Shown here: positions 34,438-44,641 of the stretch, piece by piece
Layout of the letters: every line of letters starts with the position of its first letter
Position numbering within the stretch: position 1 is the first letter of the stretch
Assembly (NCBI RefSeq): GCF_000204195.1
Contig: NZ_AFBG01000018.1
Location: forward strand, 372,001-436,000
Reading direction: 5' to 3'
DNA: 64,000 nucleotides
Source of the DNA: Acidovorax radicis N35
GTDB lineage: Bacteria; Pseudomonadota; Gammaproteobacteria; Burkholderiales; Burkholderiaceae_C
The notes under the pieces: model-generated
What the model saw: the letters and a program-made list of their open reading frames with translations, nothing else
Told to the model about the DNA's origin: nothing
Databases searched by the model: none
Translations under genes and position numbers: made by a program

Positions 34438-35215
34438 CATCGGGAATCGCTCGATATTGCAGGGCATTGACCTGCAATTGCCCGCCGGACGCTGGACCAG
34501 CATCGTCGGCCCCAACGGCGCGGGCAAGTCCACCCTGCTCAAGGTGCTGGCGGGCCTGCTGCCACGTGTGGCGGTGCAGGGCGACGTGTTGTTGCTCGGC
34601 CGCCCGCTGGCGCAAATCCCGGCGCGTGAACGTGCCCGCCAGCTCGCCTGGCTGGGCCAGAACGAAGGCTCGGCCGACGACCTCACGAGCTACGACGTGG
34701 CCATGCTGGGCCGCCTGCCGCACCAGGCCTGGCTGGCGCCGCCGGGTGCCGCTGACCATGCGGCCGTGGAGCAGGCGCTGCGCACCACGCAGGCCTGGGA
34801 CTGGCGCCACCGCCCGCTGTCGCAGCTGTCGGGCGGCGAACGCCAGCGCGTGCTGCTGGCCCGCGCTCTGGCGGTGCAGGCGCAGGTGCTGCTGATGGAC
34901 GAGCCCCTGGCCAACCTGGACCCGCCGCACCAGACCGACTGGCTGCACACCATGCGTGCGCTGGTCGATGCGGGAGGCACGGTGGTCAGCGTGCTGCACG
35001 AGGTGTCGCTGGCGCTGCAGGCCGACGACATGGTGGTGATGGCACAGGGCCGCGTGCTGCACCAGGGCGCTTGTGATGCGCCCGATACCCACGCCGCGCT
35101 GGAAAGCGTGTTTGACCACCGCATCCACGTGCGGCATCTGGATGGCATGTGGATGGCGCTGCCCTCCCTGCAACGCAAGAACAACCACCAAGGAATGAAG
35201 GAAGTGCAAGCATGA
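34397..35215 (+). CDS. btuD: Corrinoid ABC transporter ATP-binding protein BtuD
   Basis: Cytoplasmic ATPase of 272 residues for BtuC. Walker A is GPNGAGKST near residue 40, the signature is LSGGERQRV, Walker B is VLLMDEPLANLDPPH, and the switch histidine is in VLHEVS. The ATGA start overlaps the btuC stop. Residues 1-14 (MKSIAISANGISAS) are encoded by repeat copy D, giving an N-terminus not expected from relatives. The stop overlaps the ExbB-like gene, so the chelatase-like trio is coupled to this importer. Confidence 0.93.
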   Translation: MKSIAISANGISASIGNRSILQGIDLQLPAGRWTSIVGPNGAGKSTLLKVLAGLLPRVAVQGDVLLLGRPLAQIPARERARQLAWLGQNEGSADDLTSYDVAMLGRLPHQAWLAPPGAADHAAVEQALRTTQAWDWRHRPLSQLSGGERQRVLLARALAVQAQVLLMDEPLANLDPPHQTDWLHTMRALVDAGGTVVSVLHEVSLALQADDMVVMAQGRVLHQGACDAPDTHAALESVFDHRIHVRHLDGMWMALPSLQRKNNHQGMKEVQA

Positions 35216-35679
35216 ACATCGAATCGGGTTTTTCGCAGGTTGCGCAGTCGTTGCTGTGGCCGGTGCTGGTGCTGGTGGGGCTGGCGTTTGTCTACGCGCT
35301 GTGGTCGGGCGGCGCCACGCTCATGGAGGCGTGGCAGCGCTGGCGCCAGCCGCAGTACCGCTCGCTGCGCGTGGCCCCTGGCTTGTCGATGGAAGAGCTG
35401 GAGCTGCAACTGGTGCGCCAGGTGGAGCCCGTGCGCCTGCTCAGCCGCCTGTCGCCCATGCTGGGGCTGATCGCCACGATGATCCCACTCGGCCCCGCGC
35501 TGCAGAGCGTGGCGGCGGGCAACGGCCAGCAGGCGCTCGCCGTTTTCAGCGGCGCCTTTGCGGGCGTGGTGCTGGCGCTGGCCGCCGCGTCGGTGGGCCT
35601 GGTGGTGTACTCGGTGCGCCGCCGCTGGCTGCTGGCCGAACTGCTGGTGGTGCGCAAGGAGCGCGGGGTGGCGCAATGA
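35212..35679 (+). CDS. MotA/TolQ/ExbB-family proton channel protein
   Basis: Inner-membrane protein of 155 residues with three predicted helices, one near the N-terminus (SLLWPVLVLVGLAFVYALW) and two after a cytoplasmic loop. The family core is LLSRLSPMLGLIATMIPLGPALQ followed by FSGAFAGVVLALAAASVGLVV. It is shorter than E. coli ExbB. The ATGA start overlaps btuD and the stop overlaps the DUF2149 gene. ExbB-type proteins turn proton flow into mechanical work with an ExbD partner. Here the partner is probably the DUF2149 protein, and the driven protein the exported CobN-like one; both pairings are inferred. Confidence 0.88.
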   Translation: MNIESGFSQVAQSLLWPVLVLVGLAFVYALWSGGATLMEAWQRWRQPQYRSLRVAPGLSMEELELQLVRQVEPVRLLSRLSPMLGLIATMIPLGPALQSVAAGNGQQALAVFSGAFAGVVLALAAASVGLVVYSVRRRWLLAELLVVRKERGVAQ

Positions 35680-36062
35680 GCTTGAAGCACCTGAATGTGC
35701 TGGCCGAGGACGACGACGATCCGATGCTGTCCGCCGTGAATCTGGTGGACGTGTTCCTTGTGCTGGTGGTGGCGCTGCTCACGGCCGTGGCCGTGCAAAC
35801 CCAGACCAGTGCGAATGAGAGCGTCACCATCATCCGCAACCCCGGCCAGCCCGACATGGAAGTGGTGGTGCGCGAGCAGGGCAAGGAAGTGCGCTTCAAG
35901 GGCGCTGGCAGCGCCGCGCAAGGGCAGGGCGTGCGCGCGGGCGTGGCCTACAAGCTGGAAGACGGCAATATCGTCTACATCCCTGAAACGGGCACTGCTC
36001 CTGCCGGCGCTTCGGCCGGTGGCGCGGGTGGCGCCGCCACGCCGGCACCCGCCAAGCCATGA
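35676..36062 (+). CDS. DUF2149 protein, probable ExbD-like partner
   Basis: A 128-residue protein with one N-terminal helix (about residues 23-42, LVDVFLVLVVALLTAVAVQT) just after a short acidic cytoplasmic arm (AEDDDDPMLSAVNLVD). The helix contains an aspartate at its edge, as ExbD/TolR proteins do. A small predicted periplasmic domain ends in a Gly/Ala/Pro-rich tail. The arrangement resembles ExbD. DUF2149 has no function I know of; I recall it near ExbB-like and CobN-like genes elsewhere. It overlaps both neighbours by 4 bases. Confidence 0.8.
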   Translation: MSLKHLNVLAEDDDDPMLSAVNLVDVFLVLVVALLTAVAVQTQTSANESVTIIRNPGQPDMEVVVREQGKEVRFKGAGSAAQGQGVRAGVAYKLEDGNIVYIPETGTAPAGASAGGAGGAATPAPAKP

Positions 36063-39000
36063 AGGCGCTGATCTTGCGTGCGGCACTGTGGTGCCTGCTG
36101 CTGGCTGCGCCGCTGGCGCACGCCGTCCAGGCGGAGAAGACCCAGGCTGCGGGCAGCGCCGATAAAACGGCGCCCGTGCTGCTGTGGCTTACCTCCGACA
36201 TCACCACGGCCACGCGCACGGCCATGGTGCAGCGCCTGGCCTCCGACGCGGGCCTGGGCTTTGTGCACATCGACTACCCCCTGGCCGGCCCGGCGGTACT
36301 GGACGCGGCCCAGGCCCAGAAGCTGGAGCGCGCGCTGGCAGGCGCCGTCATGGTGTGGGTGGATGCACCGCATGCCAGCGTGGAGGCGCGCTTGCGCCGC
36401 ATGGTCGGCGCGCAGCTCGATGCCCGTGCCGCACGCGCCCCGGGCCGCGTGGTTTGGGTGCCTGCGGGCACGCCTGCTGTGGAACTGTCCGCGCTGGAGG
36501 CTCCCGCCCGCATGGTGGCTTACCTGCAGGCGGGCGGCCCGCGCAACCTGAAGAACGCCGTCGCGCTGGCGCGCGCCACGGTGGCAGGTGTTGCGATGCC
36601 GACCTTGCCCGCGCCCGACATCCTTCCCCCCCGGGGCATCTACCACCCCGACGCACCCCGCCTGCTGCCCAACGCCGCCGCGCTGGAGGCTTGGCGCCAG
36701 GGCGAGCCCGCGCTGCGCAGCCTGCCCGCCGTGGCCGTGCTGGTGCACCGCCACCACTTCATCGACGGCAGCACGGAGTGGCTCGACGCCTGGCTGCGCA
36801 CCTTCCGCCAGCAAGGCCTATTCGCCTATGCCGCCTTTGGCCAGCAGGTCACGGCGCAGACCCTGTCCGAGGTGCTGGAGCTGCCCCCCGGAAGCGGCAC
36901 CGGCCCGGGCCGCCTGCATGCCTCGGCCCTGGTGCTGCACCAGCTCGTGCCACAGGCCGCCGCGCTGCAGCCGCTGCTGGCCCGCTGGGGCGTGCCCCTG
37001 CTGGGCACGCAGCCGTACCGCGCAGGCGATGCCGCTGCGTGGGAGGCGAGCGACACGGGCTTGTCGCTGTCCGATGTGCCGTTCTATCTGGCGCAGCCTG
37101 AGGCGGCGGGTGCCATCGACCCGGTCCTGGTCGCGGCCCACGGCGCCGAGGGCCGGGACTTTCGCCTCATCGAACGCCAGGCCCAGGCCGTGGCCGCCAA
37201 GGCGCGGCGCCTGATTGCGCTGCAGACGAAGCCTGCCGCCGACAAGCGTCTAGTGGCCATGGTCTACAACTACCCCCCGGGCGGCACCAACTTCGGCGCC
37301 TCGTTCCTCAACGTGCCGCGCAGCCTGGAGCAAGTCTCGGGCGGCCTGGCCCAGGCGGGCTACCGCACCGAGCGTGTGCCCGAGCAGGGCTGGATCGATG
37401 GGCTCAAGCCGCTGCTGGCCGCCTATTACCCCGGCGCCGATGTGCGCGCGCTGCTGCAAACCGGCCAGGCCGCCGCGCTGCCGCTGGCGCGCTACGAGCA
37501 GCACCTGGCCACGCTGCCGAAGGCCGTGCGCGAGCGCATGAACGCGCACTGGGGCGCGTCCGAAAAGAGTCGCTACCTGGTCGAGTGGCAGGGCGAAAAA
37601 GTGTTCGCCATCCCGCGCCTGCAGGTGGGCAAGCTCTCGGTATTGCCCCAGCCCCCGCGCGAAGAAACGCTGCGCCTGGGCCAGAACCCGTTCATGCACA
37701 AGTCCAAGGCGCCGCTGTCGCACCACTACCTGGCCGTGTACCTGTGGGCGCAGTTGGAGGCCGATGCCCTCATCCACTTCGGCACCCACGGCACGCAGGA
37801 ATGGGCCGGTGGCAAGGCGCGTGCGCTGGATGTGTACGACGACGCGCTGCTGCCCCTGGGCGACCTGCCCGTGGTCTACCCCTACATCGTGGACAACCTG
37901 GGCGAGGCGCTCACCGCCAAGCGCCGGGGCCGCGCCGTGCTGGTGAGCCACCGCACGCCCGTGTTCGCCCCGGCAGGCTTCGAGGCGCGCATGGCCCACA
38001 TGCACGAGGTGATGCACGAATGGGAAACGGTGGACGAAGGCCCCACACGCCGCGCGCTCGAAAAGCAGCTGGTGGCGCAGTTTGTGGAGCACCAGCTGCA
38101 CCGCGACCTGGGCTGGAGCGCCGCGCGCATTGCGGCCGACTTCAGTGGTTTCCTCGAAATCCTGCACCCCTACCTGGACCAACTCGCGCAAAGCTCGCAG
38201 CCCAAGGGCCTGGCCGTGTTCGGCCGCGTGCCCGCGCCCGAGCAGCGGCGCGAGACCATCCTGCAGGCGCTGCGCAAGCCGCTGATCGAGGCGCTGGGCG
38301 AGGACATCGACGAAGCCTTCCTGATCAAGCACGACGCGGTGCTGGCCGCACGGCCCGCGCGCTGGCTGGAAGTGGCGTTGACCGACGCGCAGGCCGCCAG
38401 CGTGTTGGACCTGCGCCCCGTGCTGCCAGCGCAGGCTGCAACGCCGGGTGCAGCGGGTGCATCCGACGTGGTGCGCGCCGAAGACCATGTGCCCAACCGC
38501 GCCGCGCGCAAACCCATCGACACGCCCGCGCTGCTGCAGCTGGCCCAGCGCGCGCAGGAGCTGGAGCGCCTGCTGGCCACCGAAGGCGAGATGCCCGGCC
38601 TGCTCGCGGGGCTGGGGGGCCGGTTTCTCACCGCTGCGTACGGCGGCGACCCCATCCGCAACCCCGAGAGCCTGCCCACAGGCCGCAACCTCACGGGGCT
38701 GGACCCGAGCCGCCTGCCCACGCGCCAGGCCTATGCCGTGGCGCAGACGCTGTTCAACGACTGGTTCAAGGACTACCAGGCGCGCCATGGCGGCCAGGCG
38801 CCGCAGCGCATGGCGCTGTCGCTGTGGGCGGGCGAAACGCTGCGCCACCAGGGCATCATGGAAGCGCAGGCGCTCGTGGCGCTGGGCATGCGCCCGGTGT
38901 GGGACGACTCGGGCCGCCCGGCGCGCGTGGAGACCATCGCCGCCGATGAACTCAAGCGCCCGCGCGTCGACGTGCTCATGAGCACCACCGGCTCGTACCG

Positions 39001-40282
39001 CGACCAGTTTCCCGCGCTGATGGCGCTGCTCGACCGCGCGGTGGCCCAGGCCGCCACGGCCGAGCCCGGCAATGTGATTGCGCGCAATACCGAGCAGATC
39101 GGCCAGGAGCTGCGCAAGCAAGGCGTGCCCCGCGCACAGGCAGAGCAACTGGCACGCGTGCGGTCGTTCGGCAATGCGGTGGGCGACTACGGCACTGGCC
39201 TGTCGGACGCGGTGCAAAGCGACGGCCTGCAAACCAACGATGCGCGCCTGGGCCAGATGTTCCTCGAGCGGATGAGCCAGCCTTATCTGGAGGGCGAGCC
39301 GGTGACGGGGGTTGCGGGCGGCACGGCGGCGAAGGCGCTGGGAGCGCACCTGCGCCGCACCGACGCAGCCATCCTGTCGCGCAGCTCGAACCTGTACGCC
39401 ATGGTCAGCTCGGACGACCCGTTTCAGTACCTGGGTGGCCTGTCGGCCGCAGCCCGTGTGGCCGGCCGGCCGCAGGGGCTGGAGCTGCATGTGGCCCAGC
39501 TGCAGGATGTAAGCGAGCCCACCACCGAAACTGCACAGCGCGCCATTGCGCTCGAGATGCAGTCGCGCTACCTGCACCCGGGCTGGCTCAAGGCGCAGAA
39601 GGCCGAGGGCTATTCGGGCACGCTGCAGGTGCTCAAGGCCGTGCAATTCGCCTGGGGCTGGCAGGCCGTGGCGCCCGACACGGTGCGCAGCGACCATTGG
39701 CAAAGCTTCTATGACGTGCTGGTGCGCGACAAGCACCAGCTGGGCCTGCCCGAGTGGCTCAAAGAGCATCCACAGGCCTATGCCCAGTCCCTGGAGCGCC
39801 TGGTGCAGGCACAGCGCCAGGGTTATTGGCAGGCCGACGCCGATACGCAAAAACAGCTCGCGCAGATGTACCAGGAGCTCACGCGCGCCGCGCCGCTGGC
39901 GGCCGAGCTGCCCAGTGTGCGCCGCTGGGTGGAGCAGGCCGCGCAGGGCGTCGCCCCTGCGTCTACCGGCATGGCCGTGGCCACGCCGCAGTCGCCTGCG
40001 GCCCCGGCGCCGCAGCCCGCACCGCCTGCTGCCGACCTGCCTGCACCGCCCGCCCAAGCGGAGGCCCCGTCCGCCGCACCCACTATGCCCGCCATGGGCG
40101 TGCTGCTGGAGCGCCAGCCCGAGCGCGAAGCCCTCGACACCGCCCAAGAGCCCAGCCCCGTGGAGCGCATGGCCGGCATCGTGGCCCTGCTGGTGATGGC
40201 CCTTGTGGTGCTTGCGGGCGCTGCGTGGCAGGCCCGCCGTCCGTCTTCACTGTCCGCAGCGCCCGGCCTGGCCCGCGCTTGA
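36059..40282 (+). CDS. Exported, membrane-anchored CobN-like protein
   Basis: A 1407-residue homologue of the large cobaltochelatase/magnesium-chelatase H subunit. CobN-type landmarks include [48 protein letters not shown] and [16 protein letters not shown]. Unlike cytoplasmic CobN it begins with a signal peptide ([17 protein letters not shown]). It ends with a Pro/Ala-rich linker (about 1320-1360), one helix (1371-1390, [20 protein letters not shown]) and a basic tail. The bulk should therefore face the periplasm. No CobS/CobT or ChlI/ChlD ATPase partner is in the window. Together with the ExbB-like and DUF2149 genes, translationally coupled upstream, it may handle corrinoids or cobalt in the periplasm using proton-motive force. 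Ordinary cobalt insertion cannot be excluded. Confidence 0.85.
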   Translation: MKALILRAALWCLLLAAPLAHAVQAEKTQAAGSADKTAPVLLWLTSDITTATRTAMVQRLASDAGLGFVHIDYPLAGPAVLDAAQAQKLERALAGAVMVWVDAPHASVEARLRRMVGAQLDARAARAPGRVVWVPAGTPAVELSALEAPARMVAYLQAGGPRNLKNAVALARATVAGVAMPTLPAPDILPPRGIYHPDAPRLLPNAAALEAWRQGEPALRSLPAVAVLVHRHHFIDGSTEWLDAWLRTFRQQGLFAYAAFGQQVTAQTLSEVLELPPGSGTGPGRLHASALVLHQLVPQAAALQPLLARWGVPLLGTQPYRAGDAAAWEASDTGLSLSDVPFYLAQPEAAGAIDPVLVAAHGAEGRDFRLIERQAQAVAAKARRLIALQTKPAADKRLVAMVYNYPPGGTNFGASFLNVPRSLEQVSGGLAQAGYRTERVPEQGWIDGLKPLLAAYYPGADVRALLQTGQAAALPLARYEQHLATLPKAVRERMNAHWGASEKSRYLVEWQGEKVFAIPRLQVGKLSVLPQPPREETLRLGQNPFMHKSKAPLSHHYLAVYLWAQLEADALIHFGTHGTQEWAGGKARALDVYDDALLPLGDLPVVYPYIVDNLGEALTAKRRGRAVLVSHRTPVFAPAGFEARMAHMHEVMHEWETVDEGPTRRALEKQLVAQFVEHQLHRDLGWSAARIAADFSGFLEILHPYLDQLAQSSQPKGLAVFGRVPAPEQRRETILQALRKPLIEALGEDIDEAFLIKHDAVLAARPARWLEVALTDAQAASVLDLRPVLPAQAATPGAAGASDVVRAEDHVPNRAARKPIDTPALLQLAQRAQELERLLATEGEMPGLLAGLGGRFLTAAYGGDPIRNPESLPTGRNLTGLDPSRLPTRQAYAVAQTLFNDWFKDYQARHGGQAPQRMALSLWAGETLRHQGIMEAQALVALGMRPVWDDSGRPARVETIAADELKRPRVDVLMSTTGSYRDQFPALMALLDRAVAQAATAEPGNVIARNTEQIGQELRKQGVPRAQAEQLARVRSFGNAVGDYGTGLSDAVQSDGLQTNDARLGQMFLERMSQPYLEGEPVTGVAGGTAAKALGAHLRRTDAAILSRSSNLYAMVSSDDPFQYLGGLSAAARVAGRPQGLELHVAQLQDVSEPTTETAQRAIALEMQSRYLHPGWLKAQKAEGYSGTLQVLKAVQFAWGWQAVAPDTVRSDHWQSFYDVLVRDKHQLGLPEWLKEHPQAYAQSLERLVQAQRQGYWQADADTQKQLAQMYQELTRAAPLAAELPSVRRWVEQAAQGVAPASTGMAVATPQSPAAPAPQPAPPAADLPAPPAQAEAPSAAPTMPAMGVLLERQPEREALDTAQEPSPVERMAGIVALLVMALVVLAGAAWQARRPSSLSAAPGLARA

Positions 40283-40310
40283 ATCGACCCTTCTTGAAAG
40301 CACCCACACC

Positions 40311-40880
40311 ATGCAGATCGAAACCCCACCCACCGAGAAGCGCTACGAAAAGCCCGAGGGCGAACGCCGCGGCATCGTCATCGTCAATACCGGCGACGGC
40401 AAGGGCAAGAGCACAGCGGCCTTTGGGCTGGCGCTGCGTGCCCACGGCCGGGGCAAGGCCGTCAAGATTTACCAGTTCATGAAGGTGCCCACGGCGCGTT
40501 TTGGCGAGCACCGCATGTTCGAGCAACTCGGCCTGCCCATCGAGGGCCTGGGCGATGGCTTCAGCTGGAAGAGCAGGGACCTGGAGCACTCGGCCCAGCT
40601 GGCGCGCGACGGCTGGGAGAAGGCGCGCGCTGCCATCCTGTCGGGCGAACATTTTCTGGTGGTGCTCGACGAGATCACCTATCCGCTGATCTACGGCTGG
40701 CTGCCGCTCGAAGGCGTGCTGCAGACGCTGCGCGACCGGCCCAAGGAGGTGCATGTGTGCCTCACCGGCCGCCGCTGCCCGCCAGAAATCATCGAGCTGG
40801 CCGACACGGTGACCGAGATGCAGATGGTCAAGCACGCGTTCAAGGCGGGCATTCCCGCGCAGCGCGGCATCGAGGACTGA
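40311..40880 (+). CDS. cobO: Cob(I)yrinic acid a,c-diamide adenosyltransferase
   Basis: ATP:corrinoid adenosyltransferase of the CobA/CobO type, 189 residues. The P-loop is [14 protein letters not shown] near residue 28, followed by [27 protein letters not shown] and [15 protein letters not shown]. The ATG at 40311 gives the usual short N-terminal arm; the open frame upstream overlaps the CobN-like gene and is not needed. It sits 28 bases after that gene. Confidence 0.95.
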   Translation: MQIETPPTEKRYEKPEGERRGIVIVNTGDGKGKSTAAFGLALRAHGRGKAVKIYQFMKVPTARFGEHRMFEQLGLPIEGLGDGFSWKSRDLEHSAQLARDGWEKARAAILSGEHFLVVLDEITYPLIYGWLPLEGVLQTLRDRPKEVHVCLTGRRCPPEIIELADTVTEMQMVKHAFKAGIPAQRGIED

Positions 40881-40947
40881 GGTCCCGCCACCCTCGGCAG
40901 CCCTGGTGGGCCGCTGTTTCGTTTTCGGTTTTTTGTTCGTCCTTTTC

Positions 40948-43065
40948 ATGCGCAAACACCTCACTCCCCTGTCGCTGGCCGTGCTCGCCTGCACCACGCA
41001 GACCGCCATGGCCCAGGCCACCGCCGAGTTGCCAGCCGTCCACGTCACGGACACACAGTCCGCCCCCGGCAGCACGCTCTCGCTTGATGCGCCCAGCGCC
41101 ACGGGCTCGCGCCTGGGCCTCACTGCGCGGGAGACACCGGCCAGCGTCAGCAGCCTGGGTGCGGGCGACATCGCAGAGCGCAGCCTGACCCGCGCGCAGG
41201 ACGTGGCCGTGCGCATGCCTGGCGTCACCGAGGCGCCGGCCCCCGGCAACGGTGGCACCAGCCTGGTGGCACGCGGCTTTGCGGGCCACAACTCGGTGGC
41301 GCAGATGGTCGATGGCACGCGCCTCATCGTCGCTTCGGGCACCATCACCTACCCGTTCTCGACCTGGCCCATGGAGTCGGTCGAGGTGCTGCGCGGCCCG
41401 GCCTCGGTGCTCTATGGTGACGGCGCCATCGGCGCGGCCGTGAACTACGTGACCAAACGCCCGATCTTCGGTGCCCCGCAGCGCGAAGCGTTCTTGAGCG
41501 TGGGCTCCTTCGGCACGGTGCAGGGCGGCGTGGGCCTGCGCGGCCCCATCAATGACGTGCTGGCCTACTCGGTCTATCTCGATGCGGAAAAAAGCGACGG
41601 CTACCGCGCGCTGATGGACACGCAGCGCCACAACTACGCCCTGGCCCTGGCCGTGCGCGCCAGCCGCGACCTGAACATCACCCTGTCGCTCGACGGTGGC
41701 GTGAATGACGACGCGCGCTACTTCGGCACGCCGTTGCGCAATGGGGTGCTGGACGACCGCCTGCGCCGCACCAACTTCAACGTGGCCGACTCGGTGGTCA
41801 AGTACGACGATCGCATCCTGCGCGCCAAGGTCGACTGGCAGGCCGCCGCGGGCGTGCACCTGCGCAACGAGACCTACCACCTGACCACCGACCGCCACTG
41901 GCGCAACGCCGAAGCCTACAGCTTCAACGCCGCCGGCACGGCCGTGAACCGCAGCGACTACCTGGAGATCCTGCACGACCAGGAGCAGACCGGCAACCGC
42001 TTCGACGCCACGTTCGACGGCCACCTGGGTGGCATGAAGAACCGCTTCATCGTGGGCCTGGACTGGTACCGCACAGAGCTGGTGCACACCAACAACTCGC
42101 CCTATGGCGGCGCGAGCACGGTGGACCCTTTCAACTTCACGTCCGGGGGCTTTGTCAGCCCTGTGCCCACCATCCCTGGCCGGCGCTCCAGGCTGCAGGC
42201 CACGGCCCTGTTTGCTGAGAACGCCCTCGACATCACGCCCGAGTGGAAGCTGGTGGCGGGCCTGCGCAGCGACCGCATGGAGCTGGACAACACTGACCTG
42301 CGCACTGGCGTGAACCTGGTCAAGAAGTATTCACCCGTCACCGGCCGCCTGGGCGCCGTGTGGTCGCCCAGCGATGCGCTGTCGCTCTATGGCCAGTTCG
42401 GCACCGGTACCGATCCGCTGAGTGGCGCACTGTCGCTGCCCGGCGGCGGCAACACCCTCGATCTGACCCGGGGCCGCCAGGTGGAAGTGGGCGCCAAGGG
42501 CGCGGTGCCTGCAGTGCGCGGCGAGTGGACGGTGGCGCTGTACCAGATCGAAAAGCGCAACCTGCTCTCGCGCGATGCCAGCAACCCCAACATCACCCAG
42601 CAGATCGGCAGGCAATCGTCTACCGGCATCGAGCTGGCCTTTGCGGCCGAGCCCGTGCGCGGCTGGACCATCGACGCCAACGCGGCTTTCCTGCGGGCGC
42701 GCTACGACGATTTCAAGGAACTGGTCTCGGGCAGCGTGGTCTCGCGCGATGGCAACACGCCCACGGGCGTGCCCCAGCGCACGGCCAGTGTCTGGACGGC
42801 CTACCGTTTCCTGCCCCAATGGCAGGCTGGTTTTGGCGCACGCTATGTGGGAGAGCGCCAGGGCAACACCGCCAACACCGCTCAGCTGCCGTCGTATGTG
42901 GTGCTGGATGCTTCGCTGGTCTACGACTATTCGCGCAACCTCAAGCTCGGTCTGGCCGTGAAGAACCTGGCCGACCGTGACTATGCGCTGGCTGGCACGG
43001 CCAACGCGCGCTGGCTGCTGGGCGCGCCGCGCACCGTGCAGCTGACGGCGCGCGCCACGTTCTGA
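40948..43065 (+). CDS. TonB-dependent siderophore-type outer-membrane receptor
   Basis: A 705-residue outer-membrane barrel. A signal peptide (RKHLTPLSLAVLACTTQTAMA) leads to the plug with RETPASVSSLGAGDIAERS and MESVEVLRGPASVLYGDGAIGAAVNYVTKRP. The barrel ends in the terminal Phe (VQLTARATF). The plug wording is that of siderophore receptors (FhuE/FpvA class), not of BtuB. It starts 67 bases after cobO and is followed by a PepSY protein, a pairing common for iron-chelate uptake. Inside a cobalamin locus it may take a corrinoid, cobalt chelate or siderophore. The substrate is open. Confidence 0.9.
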   Translation: MRKHLTPLSLAVLACTTQTAMAQATAELPAVHVTDTQSAPGSTLSLDAPSATGSRLGLTARETPASVSSLGAGDIAERSLTRAQDVAVRMPGVTEAPAPGNGGTSLVARGFAGHNSVAQMVDGTRLIVASGTITYPFSTWPMESVEVLRGPASVLYGDGAIGAAVNYVTKRPIFGAPQREAFLSVGSFGTVQGGVGLRGPINDVLAYSVYLDAEKSDGYRALMDTQRHNYALALAVRASRDLNITLSLDGGVNDDARYFGTPLRNGVLDDRLRRTNFNVADSVVKYDDRILRAKVDWQAAAGVHLRNETYHLTTDRHWRNAEAYSFNAAGTAVNRSDYLEILHDQEQTGNRFDATFDGHLGGMKNRFIVGLDWYRTELVHTNNSPYGGASTVDPFNFTSGGFVSPVPTIPGRRSRLQATALFAENALDITPEWKLVAGLRSDRMELDNTDLRTGVNLVKKYSPVTGRLGAVWSPSDALSLYGQFGTGTDPLSGALSLPGGGNTLDLTRGRQVEVGAKGAVPAVRGEWTVALYQIEKRNLLSRDASNPNITQQIGRQSSTGIELAFAAEPVRGWTIDANAAFLRARYDDFKELVSGSVVSRDGNTPTGVPQRTASVWTAYRFLPQWQAGFGARYVGERQGNTANTAQLPSYVVLDASLVYDYSRNLKLGLAVKNLADRDYALAGTANARWLLGAPRTVQLTARATF

Positions 43066-43093
43066 TCTTGGTGAGTCGAGCGAGGAACGGCGC

Positions 43094-44641
43094 ATGGTGA
43101 AGAAGCTCGTCATCTTTGTGCACAAGTGGCTGGGCGTGGTGCTGGCGCTGTTCTTCCTCATGTGGTTCGTGAGCGGGGTGGTGCTGTATTTCGTGCCGTT
43201 CCCCAGCCTGACGCAGGCCGAGCGGCTGGCGGCCTTGCCGCCGCTTCAGCTGCCTGCCGATTGCTGCCTGGCCGCGCCCGATGCCGCTCAGCGCGCGGGC
43301 TTGCGCCCGACTGGTGGCGGCGAGGCGCGGCTGGGCATGCTGGGCGATGCGCCTGTGTGGCGCATGCTGGCGGCGTCAGAGGCGGGCGCGGCCCTGCGCT
43401 GGCACACGGTGGATGCCCGCACCGGGGCCGTGGTGCCACCACTCAGCGATGCGCAGGCCGCCACCGTGGCCGAGGCCTTCAGCGGGCGCCGTGCCATGGG
43501 CACCGAATGGGTGGAGCGGGACCAGTGGACGGTGCCCCAGGGCCTGGATGCGCACCGCCCCCTGGTCAAGGTGCTGCTCGACGGCGACGATGGCCTGGAG
43601 CTGTATGTGTCAACCGGCGCCGCTGAGGTGGTGCGCGACACGCGCCGCGCAGAACGCTTCTGGAACTGGCTGGGCGCCGTGCCGCACTGGATCTACCCCA
43701 CGGTGCTGCGGCAGTTCCCCAAGGCCTGGCACCACGTGGTGGTGTGGCTATCGATCCCTGGTGTGCTGTTGGCCGCCACGGGCATTGCGCTGGGTATCTG
43801 GCAGCTGTTCCTGAACCGGCGGCGCTGGATTCCCTATCAGAAGTTCTGGATGCGCTGGCACCACATCCTGGGCCTGGTGGCGGCGGTGTTCACGCTCACC
43901 TGGATGTTCTCGGGGCTGATGTCGATGAACCCCTTTGGCGTGTTTACCGGCCGCGCGGTCGACCCACAGGCGCGCACGCAATGGGCGGGGGAGGCTCCGC
44001 GCATGGTGCGCGGCCCGGCCGAGGCCGTGGCGCTGGCGGCGGCCGAGGGGCTGGTGCCGCTGGAGGTGGACACCTTGCGCATGGCCGGCCAGGCCTGGTA
44101 CCGGGTGCGGGGCCAGGGGGAGGGCGTGGTGCAACGCCTGGTGCGTGCCGACGGGCCCGAGGCCACCGTGGCGCAGGCCGTGCCCGATGCAGCGGTACTG
44201 GCTGCCCTGCAGGGCCTGCGCCCGGGCATGCCAGCGCCGAGCATTGAACAAGTCACCCAGTACGACGGCCTGTACTATGCGCGCCACCATGACGCATCCA
44301 CTTCCTTCCACCGTCCGCTGCCCGTCTGGCGTGCCCACTGGGCTGAGGACGAAGTGACGGTGTACGCCGACGCTGCCTCCGCCCGCATCGTGATGCGTGC
44401 CGACGCCTCCACGCCCTGGCAGCGGTTGCTCTACAACGGACTGCACAGCCTGGACTTCGCGCCGCTGCTGGCGCGCCCGGCATTGCGTACCGGGCTGATC
44501 GTGGGGCTGTCGCTGCTGGGGGTGGCGCTGTGCATCACCTCCTGTGTGGTGGCCTGGCGTGTACTGGTGCCGCGTCGGCGGCGGGCTGCACGGTCGTCAT
44601 CGGCCACCGTGCGGGCAGCGGAGGGCGCATGGACAGCCTGA
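43094..44641 (+). CDS. PepSY-associated transmembrane protein, probable chelate reductase
   Basis: Inner-membrane protein of 515 residues with about four helices (first KLVIFVHKWLGVVLALFFLMWF, later GVLLAATGIALGIWQL, ILGLVAAVFTLTWMFSGLMSM and a C-terminal pair) and periplasmic PepSY-type domains between. Histidines in the helices (VHKWLG, RWHHILGL) resemble haem or metal sites. Relatives such as FpvG and PiuB are linked to reduction of iron-siderophores in the periplasm. It is 28 bases after the receptor gene and its end overlaps cbiB by 13 bases, so it is co-expressed with cobalamin genes. Reduction of a corrinoid or chelate is inferred. Confidence 0.87.
   Translation: MVKKLVIFVHKWLGVVLALFFLMWFVSGVVLYFVPFPSLTQAERLAALPPLQLPADCCLAAPDAAQRAGLRPTGGGEARLGMLGDAPVWRMLAASEAGAALRWHTVDARTGAVVPPLSDAQAATVAEAFSGRRAMGTEWVERDQWTVPQGLDAHRPLVKVLLDGDDGLELYVSTGAAEVVRDTRRAERFWNWLGAVPHWIYPTVLRQFPKAWHHVVVWLSIPGVLLAATGIALGIWQLFLNRRRWIPYQKFWMRWHHILGLVAAVFTLTWMFSGLMSMNPFGVFTGRAVDPQARTQWAGEAPRMVRGPAEAVALAAAEGLVPLEVDTLRMAGQAWYRVRGQGEGVVQRLVRADGPEATVAQAVPDAAVLAALQGLRPGMPAPSIEQVTQYDGLYYARHHDASTSFHRPLPVWRAHWAEDEVTVYADAASARIVMRADASTPWQRLLYNGLHSLDFAPLLARPALRTGLIVGLSLLGVALCITSCVVAWRVLVPRRRRAARSSSATVRAAEGAWTA

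Noticed and set aside
37250-40147. 965-codon open frame on the minus strand opposite the CobN-like gene
   Set aside because: High-GC coding sequence often leaves the opposite strand open. The translation is rich in His, Arg, Gln and Ala with no family likeness, and the plus-strand protein is clearly real.
36059-40282. Plain cobaltochelatase subunit CobN of the aerobic pathway
   Set aside because: The signal peptide, C-terminal anchor, ExbB/DUF2149 partners and lack of CobS/CobT in the window argue against the standard cytoplasmic role, so I did not give the cobN symbol.
40948-43065. A second BtuB
   Set aside because: The plug wording and length (705 residues) resemble siderophore receptors, and no second cobalamin riboswitch precedes it.
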